A model generated the notes under the pieces. That model did not search any database. It had not been told where the DNA came from and saw only the letters and a list, made by a program, of their open reading frames with translations. A stretch of DNA of 45,391 nt from Ruminococcus sp. (GTDB taxonomy: Bacteria; Bacillota; Clostridia; Oscillospirales; Ruminococcaceae). Position 1 is the first letter of the stretch; each line of letters begins with the position of its first letter. The translations under genes were made by a program, and so were the position numbers. Shown piece by piece: positions 23,625 to 33,113 of the stretch. The stretch covers positions 1 to 45,391 of the forward strand of contig JAFTPG010000029.1 of assembly GCA_017463375.1 (NCBI GenBank). Reading direction: 5' to 3'.

Positions 23625-24980
23625 TTAGCTTTCCGGCGGGGCATTGTATTCGGGATTGGAGAAGCGTGTATACTGACCGTCCCATATCAGCTCGACAGTA
23701 CCAGTCTCACCATGTCGGTTTTTGGCGACGATACACTCAGAGATATTCTGACGGGGACTTTCCTTATTATAGTAAGCGTCACGATAGAGGAAAAGAACGA
23801 TATCCGCATCCTGCTCGATAGAACCTGATTCTCTCAGGTCGGAGAGCATAGGACGTTTATCTGTACGGCTCTCGACTCCACGGGAGAGCTGCGACAGCAG
23901 AATGACGGGAACATTAAGCTCCTTAGCCATGACCTTGAGCTGACGTGTGATCTCCGAGATAACCACAACTCTGTTGTCGGAGCGTGTGGTTGACTCCATA
24001 AGCTGGAGATAGTCGATGATAACAAGACCAAGATTCTTTGTACGTCTCAGCTTAGCTTTCATCTGCTGAACCGTCATGCTTGCGGTATCGTCGATATACA
24101 TGGGAAGCGTACTGAGATATCCTGCGCTCGTAGCGAGTCTTACCCAGTCATCGCCGGAGATACGTCCGTTTCTCAGGCAGTTCGAATCCACGAGAGCCTC
24201 AGTTGAGAGAATACGGGTAGCGAGCTGTTCTCTGGACATTTCGAGATTGAATGTAACGACATCCTTTTCGCTTCGTCTTGCGACATTCGTGGCAATATTC
24301 ATGGCAAAGGAGGTCTTACCCATACCCGGACGGGCAGCAATAATAATGAGGTCTGACTTATTCAGACCCGAGGTAATGCTGTCGAGCAGAGCAAAGCCGG
24401 TTCGTGCGCCGACATATTTTTCCTTGTCGGGACCCGAGATCTTGCCCAACCTGTCGTAAGCTTCGGTGATAGCTTCGGAAATCGGGATAAGCCCCTTGAC
24501 ATCGCGTCCCTGACGGATATCGTAGATTTTCTGTTCGGCAGCGTCGAGCAGAAGCTGTGAATCATGCTCTCCCGACTGTATATCCTCGAGAATACTTCTT
24601 GCCGCATAGCCAAGACTTCTGATGAAATACTTGTCTGCAACTATTTTGCAGTAGCTCTCGATATTGGAGGTTGAGGGCAGGGTATTGCCGATTTCGGCGA
24701 GATAGCGTCTGCCCTCCATTGAGTTCTCGAAAATATGGAGCTTTTCGGCTTCGTCGAGGACAGTGATGATATCCACAGGCGAGCCGCTGGTGAACATTCT
24801 GAGGATAATAGAATAGATTGCCTTATGCTGGTCGCTGTAGAAGAATTCGGGTTTGATTTTTTCCACGACGACCGGCAGAACCGACGGGTCAGCAAGAACA
24901 GCACCGAGAACGGATTGTTCTGCCTCAATGCTGTGCGGGAGTTCACGGGAGGAAATCTGATAATTGTTATTGTCTTGCAT
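23625..24980 (-). CDS. dnaB: Replicative DNA helicase
   Basis: This 451-residue hexameric helicase (called DnaC in Bacillus) unwinds DNA at the replication fork. The N-terminal helical domain (about residues 10-110, PHSIEAEQSVLGA) binds primase. A linker helix joins it to the RecA-like domain with Walker A RPGMGKT (about 217-223), Walker B VIIDYLQLM, and the later motifs LSQLSRGVE and DLRESGSIEQDAD. Length and motifs fit the family and no intein is present. It follows rplI by 20 nt, the usual Firmicute order. The ribosome site is weak. Confidence 0.96.
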   Translation of the reverse strand: MQDNNNYQISSRELPHSIEAEQSVLGAVLADPSVLPVVVEKIKPEFFYSDQHKAIYSIILRMFTSGSPVDIITVLDEAEKLHIFENSMEGRRYLAEIGNTLPSTSNIESYCKIVADKYFIRSLGYAARSILEDIQSGEHDSQLLLDAAEQKIYDIRQGRDVKGLIPISEAITEAYDRLGKISGPDKEKYVGARTGFALLDSITSGLNKSDLIIIAARPGMGKTSFAMNIATNVARRSEKDVVTFNLEMSREQLATRILSTEALVDSNCLRNGRISGDDWVRLATSAGYLSTLPMYIDDTASMTVQQMKAKLRRTKNLGLVIIDYLQLMESTTRSDNRVVVISEITRQLKVMAKELNVPVILLSQLSRGVESRTDKRPMLSDLRESGSIEQDADIVLFLYRDAYYNKESPRQNISECIVAKNRHGETGTVELIWDGQYTRFSNPEYNAPPES

Positions 24981-25000
24981 AAATTTCGCCGTCCGTGAGA

Positions 25001-25447
25001 TTAAGCCTGAACAACCTCAACGTCGATTTCTTCGGAAATGCCGTTGTAGAACTTGATTACAGCACGGAACGAGCCGAAGTTCTTGATATCTGTGCTGAGA
25101 GTAATTTTCTTCTTGTCAACCTTAACGCCGAACTGCTCGCTGAGAGCGTCGGCAACGTGGTTTGCAGTAACCGAGCCGAAGAGTCTGTCATTAGAGCCTG
25201 CCTTTGCCTTGACAATGACCTTTCCGCCCTTGACCTTTGCAGCAGCCTCGCCTGCAGCCTGCTTTTCCATATCAATTTTGTGCTGAGCAGAGGACTGCTG
25301 ACCTGCGAGCTTTGTGAGATTAGCAGGAGTAGCCTCTACGGCAAAGCCCTTGGGGAGGAGCATATTTCTTGCGTAGCCGTCAGCAACGGTTTTGATCTCG
25401 CCCTTTTTTCCCGAGCCTTTAACATCCTGTAAAAAAATGACCTTCAT
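25001..25447 (-). CDS. rplI: 50S ribosomal protein L9
   Basis: A 148-residue protein of the large subunit that helps limit frameshifting. The N-terminal rRNA-binding domain begins [17 protein letters not shown] and holds the conserved [10 protein letters not shown] long connecting helix (about 41-74) leads to the C-terminal domain. It sits between gdpP and dnaB, as in Bacillus. Confidence 0.97.
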   Translation of the reverse strand: MKVIFLQDVKGSGKKGEIKTVADGYARNMLLPKGFAVEATPANLTKLAGQQSSAQHKIDMEKQAAGEAAAKVKGGKVIVKAKAGSNDRLFGSVTANHVADALSEQFGVKVDKKKITLSTDIKNFGSFRAVIKFYNGISEEIDVEVVQA

Positions 25448-25506
25448 AGTTAAAACATCCTTTCTTGATTTATATGTAAATATATGAGTTTGATCATACC
25501 TGTATG

Positions 25507-27471
25507 TCAGGCAGTGGCTGAATCATCAATAGCCTTGATAAGCTGTTTGAAGGCTTCCTGAAGAGAAGCGCCCTTGATCTGAGCAGCCGCCATAGTCTGA
25601 TGACCGCCGCCTCCGAGCTGCTCCATAATCACCTGAACGTTGAGCGCTCCCATGGAGCGTGCGGAAATATTGACAGTATCTCCGGTCTTATAGAGAACGA
25701 AGGAAGCGTTTACATCGGTGATATTGAGAAGCTCGTCCGCAGCCTGCGGAGCCACGAGTCTTATATCATCGGACTTGAAATCCGCAGCAGCGACAGCGCA
25801 GTTATTGTGTATCTTAGCCGAAGCGACGATCTGAGTTTTTCTTCTGTAGGAGTCAAGCGAATTTGAGAACAGAAGCTTGACAGCAACAGTATCCGCACCG
25901 AGCTTTTTGAGAAACGCAGCAGCCTCAAAGGTTCTTACGCCGGTTCTCATGACGAAATTCTTGGTATCGAGCGTGATTCCCGCGAGCAGAGCGTCCGCAT
26001 AGCAGGAGGGAATAACGCCGTCGTCATCGAATCTGAAATACTGGATAAGCTCAGTAACCATTTCCGAAGCCGATGAAGCATACGGCTCATGGTGGAAAAT
26101 CACGGAATTGTCGATATAGTTGACAGTTTTTCTGTGATGGTCGATAACAACGACCGTTTTTGCGTTATTGTAGAGGTCACGGCTTTCGATGAAGTCCTTG
26201 TTATGCGTATCCACGATAATCAGAACATCGTTTTCCGTGATATTATCGGCAGCCTCAGTTGGCGGAACAAAGAAGTCCTCGCCTGAAGCGACTCTTACCA
26301 TATCAATGAGGTGCGAAGCGAGATTCTTCTTCACATCGACAGCGATACTGACCTCCTTGCCCAGCAGCCTGATAGCTCCCGCAAGACCTGCCGAAGCGCC
26401 GACAGAATCGAGGTCGCCGTATGCGTGACCCATGATATAGACCTTATTGCAGTTCTGGATAAGATCCTGAAGCTTATTAGCGATAATACGGGTTTTTGCA
26501 CGGGATTTTTTCTCAACGCCCTTAGAGACTCCGCCGAAGAAACGGTAGCCGCTTTCGGTTTTGACAACAGCCTGATCGCCGCCTCTTCCGAGAGCCATAT
26601 CGAGGCATTGTCTGGCGAATCTCTCACTTTCTGCGAGAGTTTCTGCACCGTGACCGACACCGATGGAGAGTGTAAGAGAGGTATTCTCATTTATCTTGAT
26701 TTGTCTTGCCTCGTCGAGAATCTTAAATTTTTCCTCAATAATCTTATTGAGGTGCCTGTCCTCGAGAATAGCATAGAAGGTATTGGCGGAGGTTTTCTTG
26801 ATGAATCCGTTAGTACCGTTCATAAAATTCTCTATGAGCTGTTCAGTCTCGACGGAGGTTCTTGCCTTAACGCTTTCTTTAGCGTTCTGCATTATCTCGT
26901 GATAGCTGTCGATGGTGATAATGAGAACTGTTTTGCGGGTCTCATCTATGATCCGCTTGAGATTGAAGAACTCAGTTTCATCCTGAAAATAGAGAATGAG
27001 CAGAGTAATATCATTTTTCACGAAATTCTCCGCAGAGATCCTGTAAAGACGGTCATTGACCGAGCACACAGAGAAACCGTCATTCTTCACAGCGTCGATA
27101 TTGACAGCAGCGCATTCACTGATATTGATACCGAAAAAATCACGTCCGAGAGCGATTTTCTCGCTGAAAATCTGATTGTACCACACAAAGACGCCGTTTT
27201 CATCGAGCACAGCGACAGGTGCCGGCATAGTGTTCATATATTCGGCTGCGGAATTTTCAAGATGAGCGTTCATTTTTGAAATCTGCCGCATTGAATTCCT
27301 TGAATAGAAGATTACCGCAGCAGCAAACAATATGCAGAGAATCGCTGTTGGAATCAGAGCCAGATAGCACTTGCCTTCTCCGTACTTATGGAGCACAAGA
27401 GCTGATACGGCGATATCTGCCAGCAGTCCGAGAGCAAGAGCAAAGGAGAGTGCCGGGAACTTTTTTTTCAA
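25507..27471 (-). CDS. gdpP: Cyclic-di-AMP phosphodiesterase GdpP
   Basis: A 654-residue membrane enzyme that hydrolyses c-di-AMP to pApA and so affects cell-wall and potassium homeostasis. Two N-terminal membrane helices (about residues 7-25 and 32-54) are followed by a PAS-like domain (60-150) and a degenerate GGDEF domain (about 170-300) without the GG[DE]EF motif. The catalytic DHH part has [11 protein letters not shown] (about 345-355), IIVDTHNKD and VIDHH. The C-terminal DHHA1 domain carries GGGGHQ. The start is TTG at 27471 with AAAGGAG before it. The gap to rnj is 25 nt. Confidence 0.95.
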   Translation of the reverse strand: MKKKFPALSFALALGLLADIAVSALVLHKYGEGKCYLALIPTAILCILFAAAVIFYSRNSMRQISKMNAHLENSAAEYMNTMPAPVAVLDENGVFVWYNQIFSEKIALGRDFFGINISECAAVNIDAVKNDGFSVCSVNDRLYRISAENFVKNDITLLILYFQDETEFFNLKRIIDETRKTVLIITIDSYHEIMQNAKESVKARTSVETEQLIENFMNGTNGFIKKTSANTFYAILEDRHLNKIIEEKFKILDEARQIKINENTSLTLSIGVGHGAETLAESERFARQCLDMALGRGGDQAVVKTESGYRFFGGVSKGVEKKSRAKTRIIANKLQDLIQNCNKVYIMGHAYGDLDSVGASAGLAGAIRLLGKEVSIAVDVKKNLASHLIDMVRVASGEDFFVPPTEAADNITENDVLIIVDTHNKDFIESRDLYNNAKTVVVIDHHRKTVNYIDNSVIFHHEPYASSASEMVTELIQYFRFDDDGVIPSCYADALLAGITLDTKNFVMRTGVRTFEAAAFLKKLGADTVAVKLLFSNSLDSYRRKTQIVASAKIHNNCAVAAADFKSDDIRLVAPQAADELLNITDVNASFVLYKTGDTVNISARSMGALNVQVIMEQLGGGGHQTMAAAQIKGASLQEAFKQLIKAIDDSATA

Positions 27472-27496
27472 CTTTATCAGCTCCTTTCGGCGATAA

Positions 27497-29347
27497 TCAG
27501 GTTTCCATAATGATAGGAAGGATCATAGGACTGCGCTTTGTTTTCTGATAGATATAGTCTGACAGAGCGTCACGCAGCTTGCCCTTGAGAGTATTCCACT
27601 CCTTCAGCTCAGCGCTGGAGCAGTTATGAAGCGTATTTGTAAGAATCTGTTTAGCTTCGATAATAAGCTCCTCAGACTCTCTCACATATACGAAGCCTCG
27701 TGAGATGATATCCGGACCTGCTACAACTGTATTTGAAGCCTTTTCGATACCTATTACAATAATGATAAGACCGTCCTGAGCGAGATGCTTTCTGTCACGG
27801 AGAACGATAGAGCCGACATCTCCGACTCCCAGACCGTCAACGAGAACTCTTCCCGACGGAACCTGAGAAACAACGCTCATCTTGTTTCCGTCAGTCTCGA
27901 TAACGTTGCCGATCTCAGCCATGATAACGTTATCCTTGGGAATTCCCATCTGAAGCGCAAGGTCGGCATGCTTTTTGAGGTGCTTGTATTCGCCGTGAAC
28001 GGGAATAAAGAACTTGGGCTTAGTAAGAGCGAGCATGAGCTTCAGCTCCTCCTGACAGGCGTGTCCGGAAACGTGAACCTCGTACATAGCCTCGTAAACA
28101 ACCTCAGCACCCGATTTCATAAGCTCGTTTACAACTCTTGTAACGTACTTTTCGTTGCCGGGAATAGGCGTAGCGGAGATAATGATGAAGTCCATGGGAG
28201 TGATGTTGACCTTTTTGTGGTCGTTCATAGCCATTCTTGTGAGAGCCGACATAGGCTCGCCCTGACTTCCCGTAGTAATGAGGACGATTTTCTCGCTCTC
28301 ATAGCGGTTCATGGTTTCGATATCAATGATAATGCCCTTGGGAGCGTTGAGATATCCGAGCTCGATGGCAGTATTGATAACGTTTATCATGCTTCTGCCG
28401 AAAACAGCGATTTTTCTGCCGTATCTTTCAGCGCAGTTTATGATCTGCTGAACACGGTGGATATTTGAGGAGAACGTAGCGATAATGATTCTTTTACCCT
28501 CAGCCTGCTTGAAGAGCTTGTCGAAGGATTCACCTACAGTTCTCTCGGTATGGGTATAGCCGGGACGCTCAGCATTAGTGGAGTCAGCCATGAGAGCAAG
28601 AACTCCTCTGCTGCCCAGCTCGCCGAAGCGTGCGAGGTCGATGATCTCGCCGTCGATAGGCGAGTAGTCAACCTTGAAGTCACCCGTATGAACGACGATT
28701 CCTGCGGGAGTATGAATAGCCATACCAACAGCGTCGGGAATGGAGTGGTTCACCTTGATGAATTCAACCGCCATGCAGCCCATTTTAACGGTTTTCTTAG
28801 GCTCGATGATATTGAGATTTACCTTGCCCGAGAGACCATGCTCCCTGAGCTTTCCCTCAACAAGACCGAGAGTGAGCTTAGTGCCGTAAATCGGGACGTT
28901 GACTTTTTTGAGGAGATAAGCAAGACCGCCGATATGGTCCTCATGACCGTGAGTAAGAACAACGCCTCTGAGCTTATCCTGATTGCGCTCAATGTATGTG
29001 AAATCGGGAATAACGATATCAACGCCGGGCATATCTGCGTCGGGGAAGGCAAGACCGCAGTCGAGAATGAACATATCATTGCAGCATTCAAAAACGGTCA
29101 TATTCTTTCCGATTTCGTTCAGACCGCCCAGAGGGATAATTTTAATGGGAGTTCTTCTGACTTCCTTAGTCTGCTTGTTTGAGCGTGCAGGCTTTGCGGA
29201 AGCTGAAATCTCGATACTGGTATCAGGAGCAGCCTGAGCCTGCTTTGCGGCAGCAGAGGGATTTCTGCGCTTATAGTATCTTTTTTTGCCGCCGAGGCTT
29301 CTTCCGAAGCCGTTATAGTTCTTTTTTGAGTTGTCTTTTTCGTTCAC
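27497..29347 (-). CDS. rnj: Ribonuclease J
   Basis: A 616-residue metallo-beta-lactamase/beta-CASP ribonuclease with 5' exonuclease and endonuclease activity, central to mRNA turnover in Firmicutes. The zinc site motif HGHEDHIGG identifies the core, and GHACQEELK and PVHGEYKHL mark the beta-CASP and C-terminal parts. A GTG at 29347 is chosen because GCGAGG lies 7 nt before it. The longer upstream frame has no ribosome site and would add an unlike sequence. Compared with the usual length of about 555 residues it has a basic, low-complexity N-terminal extension of about 65 residues (KKRYYKRRNP...). It heads the leftward operon behind a consensus promoter and a long leader. Confidence 0.94.
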   Translation of the reverse strand: MNEKDNSKKNYNGFGRSLGGKKRYYKRRNPSAAAKQAQAAPDTSIEISASAKPARSNKQTKEVRRTPIKIIPLGGLNEIGKNMTVFECCNDMFILDCGLAFPDADMPGVDIVIPDFTYIERNQDKLRGVVLTHGHEDHIGGLAYLLKKVNVPIYGTKLTLGLVEGKLREHGLSGKVNLNIIEPKKTVKMGCMAVEFIKVNHSIPDAVGMAIHTPAGIVVHTGDFKVDYSPIDGEIIDLARFGELGSRGVLALMADSTNAERPGYTHTERTVGESFDKLFKQAEGKRIIIATFSSNIHRVQQIINCAERYGRKIAVFGRSMINVINTAIELGYLNAPKGIIIDIETMNRYESEKIVLITTGSQGEPMSALTRMAMNDHKKVNITPMDFIIISATPIPGNEKYVTRVVNELMKSGAEVVYEAMYEVHVSGHACQEELKLMLALTKPKFFIPVHGEYKHLKKHADLALQMGIPKDNVIMAEIGNVIETDGNKMSVVSQVPSGRVLVDGLGVGDVGSIVLRDRKHLAQDGLIIIVIGIEKASNTVVAGPDIISRGFVYVRESEELIIEAKQILTNTLHNCSSAELKEWNTLKGKLRDALSDYIYQKTKRSPMILPIIMET

Positions 29348-29716
29348 TGAATAACCTCGCTTTCTTAGAGCAGTCCTGACGGATTCCGTACAGCAAAACC
29401 AAACCGCAGGGACTGTGATAAATGGATAATTGAATGATATTAAGCCTGCGAGTAACAATCCGGAACGATCTCCGAAGAAGGCTCGGGGGATCCGCAGCAC
29501 GGAACGGTGCATTTTCACGAACCGAATATACGTCAAACAAGATAATGTAAGAGTGACAGAGTGAAAATTATTGTAAAACAGTTACATAGTTATTTTGCAG
29601 GCTTATAGGGTATATTTTAAAGGCGCTTAGCGCCAATAAAGCCGTAATGAGAAAAGCAGCTTCGTGATAATAACGCACATTGAAATGCGTTTTCCTCATC
29701 AGCATATTATTACACA
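29348..29716 (-). promoter_or_regulatory. Long structured 5' leader of rnj (candidate)
   Basis: The predicted transcript start near 29716 leaves a leader of about 370 nt. On the minus strand TGAGGAAAA (29690-29698) can pair with TTTTCTCA (29648-29655), with AACGCA/TGCGTT arms inside. Next comes a perfect GGCGC-based hairpin (29622-29634). No start codon with a ribosome site is visible within it. Such a leader could be a target for RNase J autoregulation, but no known riboswitch motif is recognised. Confidence 0.45.
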
Positions 29717-29722
29717 TCATTA

Positions 29723-29751
29723 ATTATACTGAAAATTTTTCCGTATGTCAA
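29723..29751 (-). promoter_or_regulatory. Consensus promoter of the rnj operon
   Basis: TTGACA (29746-29751) and TATAAT (29723-29728) with a 17-bp spacer form a perfect sigma-A promoter on the minus strand. Confidence 0.88.
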
Positions 29752-29802
29752 TAGTAAATGAAGATGGCTGTTAAACATTATGCACACTGCATAAATTTGC
29801 GG

Positions 29803-30915
29803 TCAAGGTTGAAACAGATTAGTACACGAACTTATTTTTCTTAATTTTTCGTCCCACTGCGAACAAAGCTCAGCGGCAGTCTCGGTTTCGTAAGACTGAA
29901 CGACGAGCGAAAGACTGTTTTTTCCGCTGCGTGAGACTCTTACAACGCCGTCAGGTTCGTGAAAAACTTTTTCTTTAACCGTGTTCCCGGGAATGACAGC
30001 CGGAATCTCTCTTCTTGAGGAGGTAAAAGCAGGAACCTCTTTCAGAAGTCCGAAGAACTTCTCACGGTTTTCGGCGAGCCTTACACACATATACAGGGAG
30101 TCGCTGAGAAAACGCTGATTTACCGCTTCTGCGGGAATTTCCTTGTCGGGATCGAACCTGATAAGCTCATACCCGAGCCTTTTGGCAGTATCCTCGGCAG
30201 CATAGTGGAAGCTTTCAGGAAGATAAACGGTATGACCTTCCCTCCACAGCATGATGCTATACGCAAGGATCAGCCTGTCGTAAGAGATGAAGCCCAGCTC
30301 TGTGATATAGGCGTTTACACGCTGACAGTCATCGGAGATCTGGAAAATCAAGGTATCGTCGTTGTCGGTAAAGAACTCGTTCCACAGTCTGCGGATCTCA
30401 CGGTTTCCGCAGCTTATGCCTGCGCTTATGGGCAGAGAGTCTCCGCAGACTGAATCCCTGATATTGCTGACATATATGCTTCCGAGGGAACAAACGGGAA
30501 TGATTTTTCCGCATGCAGCTGAATTTTCATGCGGCTTTGCATCAATGATTCGGCGGAGAAGCTCACTGCTCATAGGATATCCGTTTCTGCCGAAAAAGCA
30601 GAAGCGCGGTTCACGGATTCCTGATATATATATTCCGCAGTCAGCTCCTGTAATCGGAAATCCGTACCTGAACGAGGGGAGCTCCGTGTTTTCGCAGATG
30701 AAAACATCCCTGCCCGATTCAGCGATTCCCGAGCATAGTGCCAATAGAATGTGCCTGAGCTTTTCATTTCCGCAGCCAACAGCGAGCTTTCTGAAACAAA
30801 GCGGAATGTTTTTGCCGAAATCAGCAGCATAAGCGGCTGTAAACGGTAAGCCCGGGAGCGGCTCGCAGAAATTCTCCCTGAAGCTCAGATATTCGTTTTC
30901 ACCTAAGTAACTCAT
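29803..30915 (-). CDS. Degenerate phosphohexomutase-like protein (putative pseudoenzyme)
   Basis: A 370-residue cysteine-rich protein. Its overall order resembles alpha-D-phosphohexomutases (GlmM/phosphomannomutase) without their catalytic residues. Where the phosphoserine loop ITASHNP should be, it reads GIYISGIREP (94-103), followed by FGRNGYPMS in the place of a typical NGIKxxxxxG. The metal motif DxDxDR is replaced by ISDDCQRV (193-200). The phosphate-binding RPSGTEP is replaced by RVSRSGKNS (326-334). It is also shorter than the usual 450 residues. AGGAGA lies 9 nt before the ATG. It is transcribed separately, upstream of the rnj promoter. The family link is my reading of weak similarity; function unknown. 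Confidence 0.55.
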   Translation of the reverse strand: MSYLGENEYLSFRENFCEPLPGLPFTAAYAADFGKNIPLCFRKLAVGCGNEKLRHILLALCSGIAESGRDVFICENTELPSFRYGFPITGADCGIYISGIREPRFCFFGRNGYPMSSELLRRIIDAKPHENSAACGKIIPVCSLGSIYVSNIRDSVCGDSLPISAGISCGNREIRRLWNEFFTDNDDTLIFQISDDCQRVNAYITELGFISYDRLILAYSIMLWREGHTVYLPESFHYAAEDTAKRLGYELIRFDPDKEIPAEAVNQRFLSDSLYMCVRLAENREKFFGLLKEVPAFTSSRREIPAVIPGNTVKEKVFHEPDGVVRVSRSGKNSLSLVVQSYETETAAELCSQWDEKLRKISSCTNLFQP

Positions 30916-31014
30916 TTAAATCATTCTCCTGACATCGTAAAATATAGTGCAATCTAAATATTGACATGGTAACTCATTCTTATTCTCGAATATCAGTTTT
31001 TATATTTGCATGAA

Positions 31015-31237
31015 TTGTTATTTAGCGGGGTGTACTTTCGCAATCTATTGAGGGAGACCCTTTTGAAAAAGGGTCCGCCTTACTGGCGCGAGTCCCCTCT
31101 GTCCTTCAGACATCTCCCTGCGGGGCAGGGAGATGTCGAGCTTGCGAGACAGAGGGTACGGGTGCCGGTTAGGCAGAACCTTTCCTCAGAAAGGTTTTCC
31201 CCAGTAGGTTACGAGAATATACCCCGTTAAACAACAA
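31015..31237. mobile_element. MITE-like element with imperfect terminal inverted repeats
   Basis: The left end (TTGTTATTTAGCGGGGTGTA, from 31015) and the complement of the right end (TTGTTGTTTAACGGGGTATA, ending 31237) match at most positions. The interior is a series of nested hairpins: CCCTTTT/AAAAGGG, CATCTCCCTG/CAGGGAGATG and AACCTTTC/GAAAGGTT. It carries no credible gene. No clear target-site duplication is visible. It looks like a non-autonomous insertion in the gap before pstS. Confidence 0.7.
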
Positions 31238-31294
31238 TTTATACTAATATTAAACACATATCGGAATATAATGGTGATTTTAAGCACAGAATAT

Positions 31295-31354
31295 TTTACT
31301 GTGATTTAACAAAGGACTGATTGTGAATTTTACAAAAGGGGAGTAGAATATAAT
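31295..31354 (+). promoter_or_regulatory. Candidate Pho box and promoter of pstSCAB-phoU
   Basis: Hexamers at 31295 (TTTACT), 31306 (TTAACA), 31317 (CTGATT, poor) and 31328 (TTTTAC, or TTTACA at 31329) recur with an 11-bp period, like the TT[ACT]ACA-N5 repeats bound by PhoP in Bacillus. A TATAAT -10 lies at 31349-31354 with no proper -35 hexamer, as expected for an activator-dependent promoter. PhoP control is inferred. Confidence 0.6.
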
Positions 31355-31392
31355 CGTAACAGGAAGTTACTACATGAAAGGAGATCTTGGAA

Positions 31393-32190
31393 ATGAAAAA
31401 GATCGTAAGTTTAGCAATGGCAGCAGCAGTATTATGTACTGCAATGGTAGGATGTTCTGAGAAGAAAAGCGTTACAACCGATGGTTCGACCTCGATGGAA
31501 AAGGTGATCGGAGCGCTTGGTGAGTCATTTGAGGCAGACACAGGCATAACAGTAACATACAATCCGACCGGTTCGGGTTCAGGAATTCAGGCGGTAAGCG
31601 AGGGAAGATGCGATATCGGACTTTCAAGCCGTGATCTGAAGGAAGAAGAGGAAGCAGAGGGACTTGTAGGAACAGTTCTTGCGTATGACGGAATTGCAGT
31701 CATCGTAAATCCTGAGAATCCCGTATCTGATCTGGATGTAGATACTATCGCACAGATTTATACAGGCGAGATCACAAACTGGAGTGAGATCGGCGGAAAC
31801 GATGCAGAGATCGTTCTTATCGGACGTGAAGCCGGAAGCGGAACAAGAGACGGCTTTGAATCCATCACCGGAACAGAGGAGATGTGCCAGTACCGTCAGG
31901 AGCTTACCTCTACAGGAGACGTAATTACAACGGTATCACAGAATCCCGGAGCTGTCGGATATGCTTCACTTGCTTCTGTAAAGGATAATGTAAAGCTGGT
32001 ATCCGTTAACGGAGTAACTCCCAGCGAGGAGACTATCAAGGACGGAAGCTACGTTGTACAGCGTCCCTTTGTACTCGTTACAAAGAAGGACAAGGAGCTG
32101 TCTGAAAGCGCACAGGATTTCTTCGACTACATCACTTCTGATGACGCAGCAGAAATCATAGCCTCTGCCGGAGTTGTTGCAGCTCAGTAA
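31393..32190 (+). CDS. pstS: Phosphate-binding lipoprotein PstS
   Basis: A 265-residue solute-binding lipoprotein of the high-affinity phosphate transporter. The signal peptide ends in the lipobox AMVGC at about residues 16-20, anchoring it to the outer face of the membrane. The mature protein has the phosphate-loop residues DGSTSMEKVI near the N-terminus, YNPTGSGSGIQAV, and REAGSGTRDGFE, all typical of PstS. The ATG at 31393 is preferred to a TTG six bases upstream because AAAGGAG is 9 nt before it. It is the first gene of pstSCAB-phoU. Confidence 0.95.
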   Translation: MKKIVSLAMAAAVLCTAMVGCSEKKSVTTDGSTSMEKVIGALGESFEADTGITVTYNPTGSGSGIQAVSEGRCDIGLSSRDLKEEEEAEGLVGTVLAYDGIAVIVNPENPVSDLDVDTIAQIYTGEITNWSEIGGNDAEIVLIGREAGSGTRDGFESITGTEEMCQYRQELTSTGDVITTVSQNPGAVGYASLASVKDNVKLVSVNGVTPSEETIKDGSYVVQRPFVLVTKKDKELSESAQDFFDYITSDDAAEIIASAGVVAAQ

Positions 32191-32199
32191 CAAAAGAAA

Positions 32200-32227
32200 A
32201 AGCGGCAGCCGGATACGACCGCCGCTT
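32200..32227 (+). promoter_or_regulatory. Hairpin between pstS and pstC
   Basis: AAGCGGC (32200-32206) pairs with GCCGCTT (32221-32227). No T-run follows, so it is probably a partial terminator or an mRNA-stabilising hairpin that keeps pstS expression above that of the permease genes (inference). Confidence 0.5.
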
Positions 32228-32245
32228 AGTACGTTGAGGTGAACT

Positions 32246-33112
32246 ATGAAGAAAAACAGATTGTTTGAGAACATCATACATGGTATTTTCCTTATTCTTG
32301 GACTTATCACCATAGGCTGTGTTCTGCTGATTACGGTTTATCTGGTGATATCGGGAATTCCTGCGATCCGTGAGATAGGAATAATTGATTTTCTCTTCGG
32401 AAAAAAATGGGCGTCTACTGCCGAGGAACCGGCGTTCGGTATACTGCCGTTCATTCTGACGAGCGTATATGGTACGGCAGGAGCAATAGTGATCGGTGTG
32501 CCGATCGGCTTTATGACCGCCGTATATTTGTCAAAGGCAGCTCATCCGAAAGTGAGGACGGTGATCGAAGCGGCAGTCAATCTGCTTGCGGGAATACCGT
32601 CGGTAGTATACGGTCTTGTAGGCATGCTCGTGCTTGTTCCGGGAATCAGAAAGCTTTTCAATATTCCTGACGGAGCGAGTCTCTTTGCAGCGATCATTGT
32701 CCTTGCAATAATGATCCTGCCGTCGATCATCAAGGTATCCATAACAGCTCTTGACGCAGTTCCGAAGGAGTATGAGGACGCTTCTCTTGCTCTCGGTGCG
32801 ACTCCGACGGAGACATTTTTCAGAGTTTCCGTACCTACCGCAAAGAGCGGAATTGCCGCAGCCGTAGTACTTGGCGTAGGACGTGCGATCGGAGAAGCAA
32901 TGGCAGTAATGATGGTATCGGGAAATGTACCGAATATGCCGTCGCTTTTCCAAAGCGTCCGCTTCCTCACCACGGCTGTCGCAAGTGAAATGGCGTATTC
33001 AAGCGGATTGCAGCAGCAGGCGCTCTTTTCGATAGCATTGGTACTGTTCCTGTTTATCATGCTTATCAATGCAGCACTGAACTTCTTCTTAAAGGGAAAC
33101 AAGGAGGGATAA
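32246..33112 (+). CDS. pstC: Phosphate ABC transporter permease PstC
   Basis: A 288-residue inner-membrane permease with about six hydrophobic helices. The ABC-coupling (EAA) loop is visible as ALGATPTETFFRVSVPTAKSG (read in parts). The N-terminus MKKNRLFENIIHGIF and the motif AGIPSVVYGLVGM are typical of PstC. GAGGTG precedes the ATG. It pairs with PstA to form the channel through which phosphate from PstS enters. Confidence 0.95.
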   Translation: MKKNRLFENIIHGIFLILGLITIGCVLLITVYLVISGIPAIREIGIIDFLFGKKWASTAEEPAFGILPFILTSVYGTAGAIVIGVPIGFMTAVYLSKAAHPKVRTVIEAAVNLLAGIPSVVYGLVGMLVLVPGIRKLFNIPDGASLFAAIIVLAIMILPSIIKVSITALDAVPKEYEDASLALGATPTETFFRVSVPTAKSGIAAAVVLGVGRAIGEAMAVMMVSGNVPNMPSLFQSVRFLTTAVASEMAYSSGLQQQALFSIALVLFLFIMLINAALNFFLKGNKEG

Positions 33113-33113
33113 T

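Noticed and set aside
26311..27279. Rightward 322-residue open frame inside gdpP
   Set aside because: It is the antisense shadow of gdpP, whose own frame has clear domains and a ribosome site.
29347..29536. N-terminal extension of RNase J to 29536
   Set aside because: The extra 63 codons lack a ribosome site and lie in the predicted leader. The GTG at 29347 has GCGAGG at the right distance.
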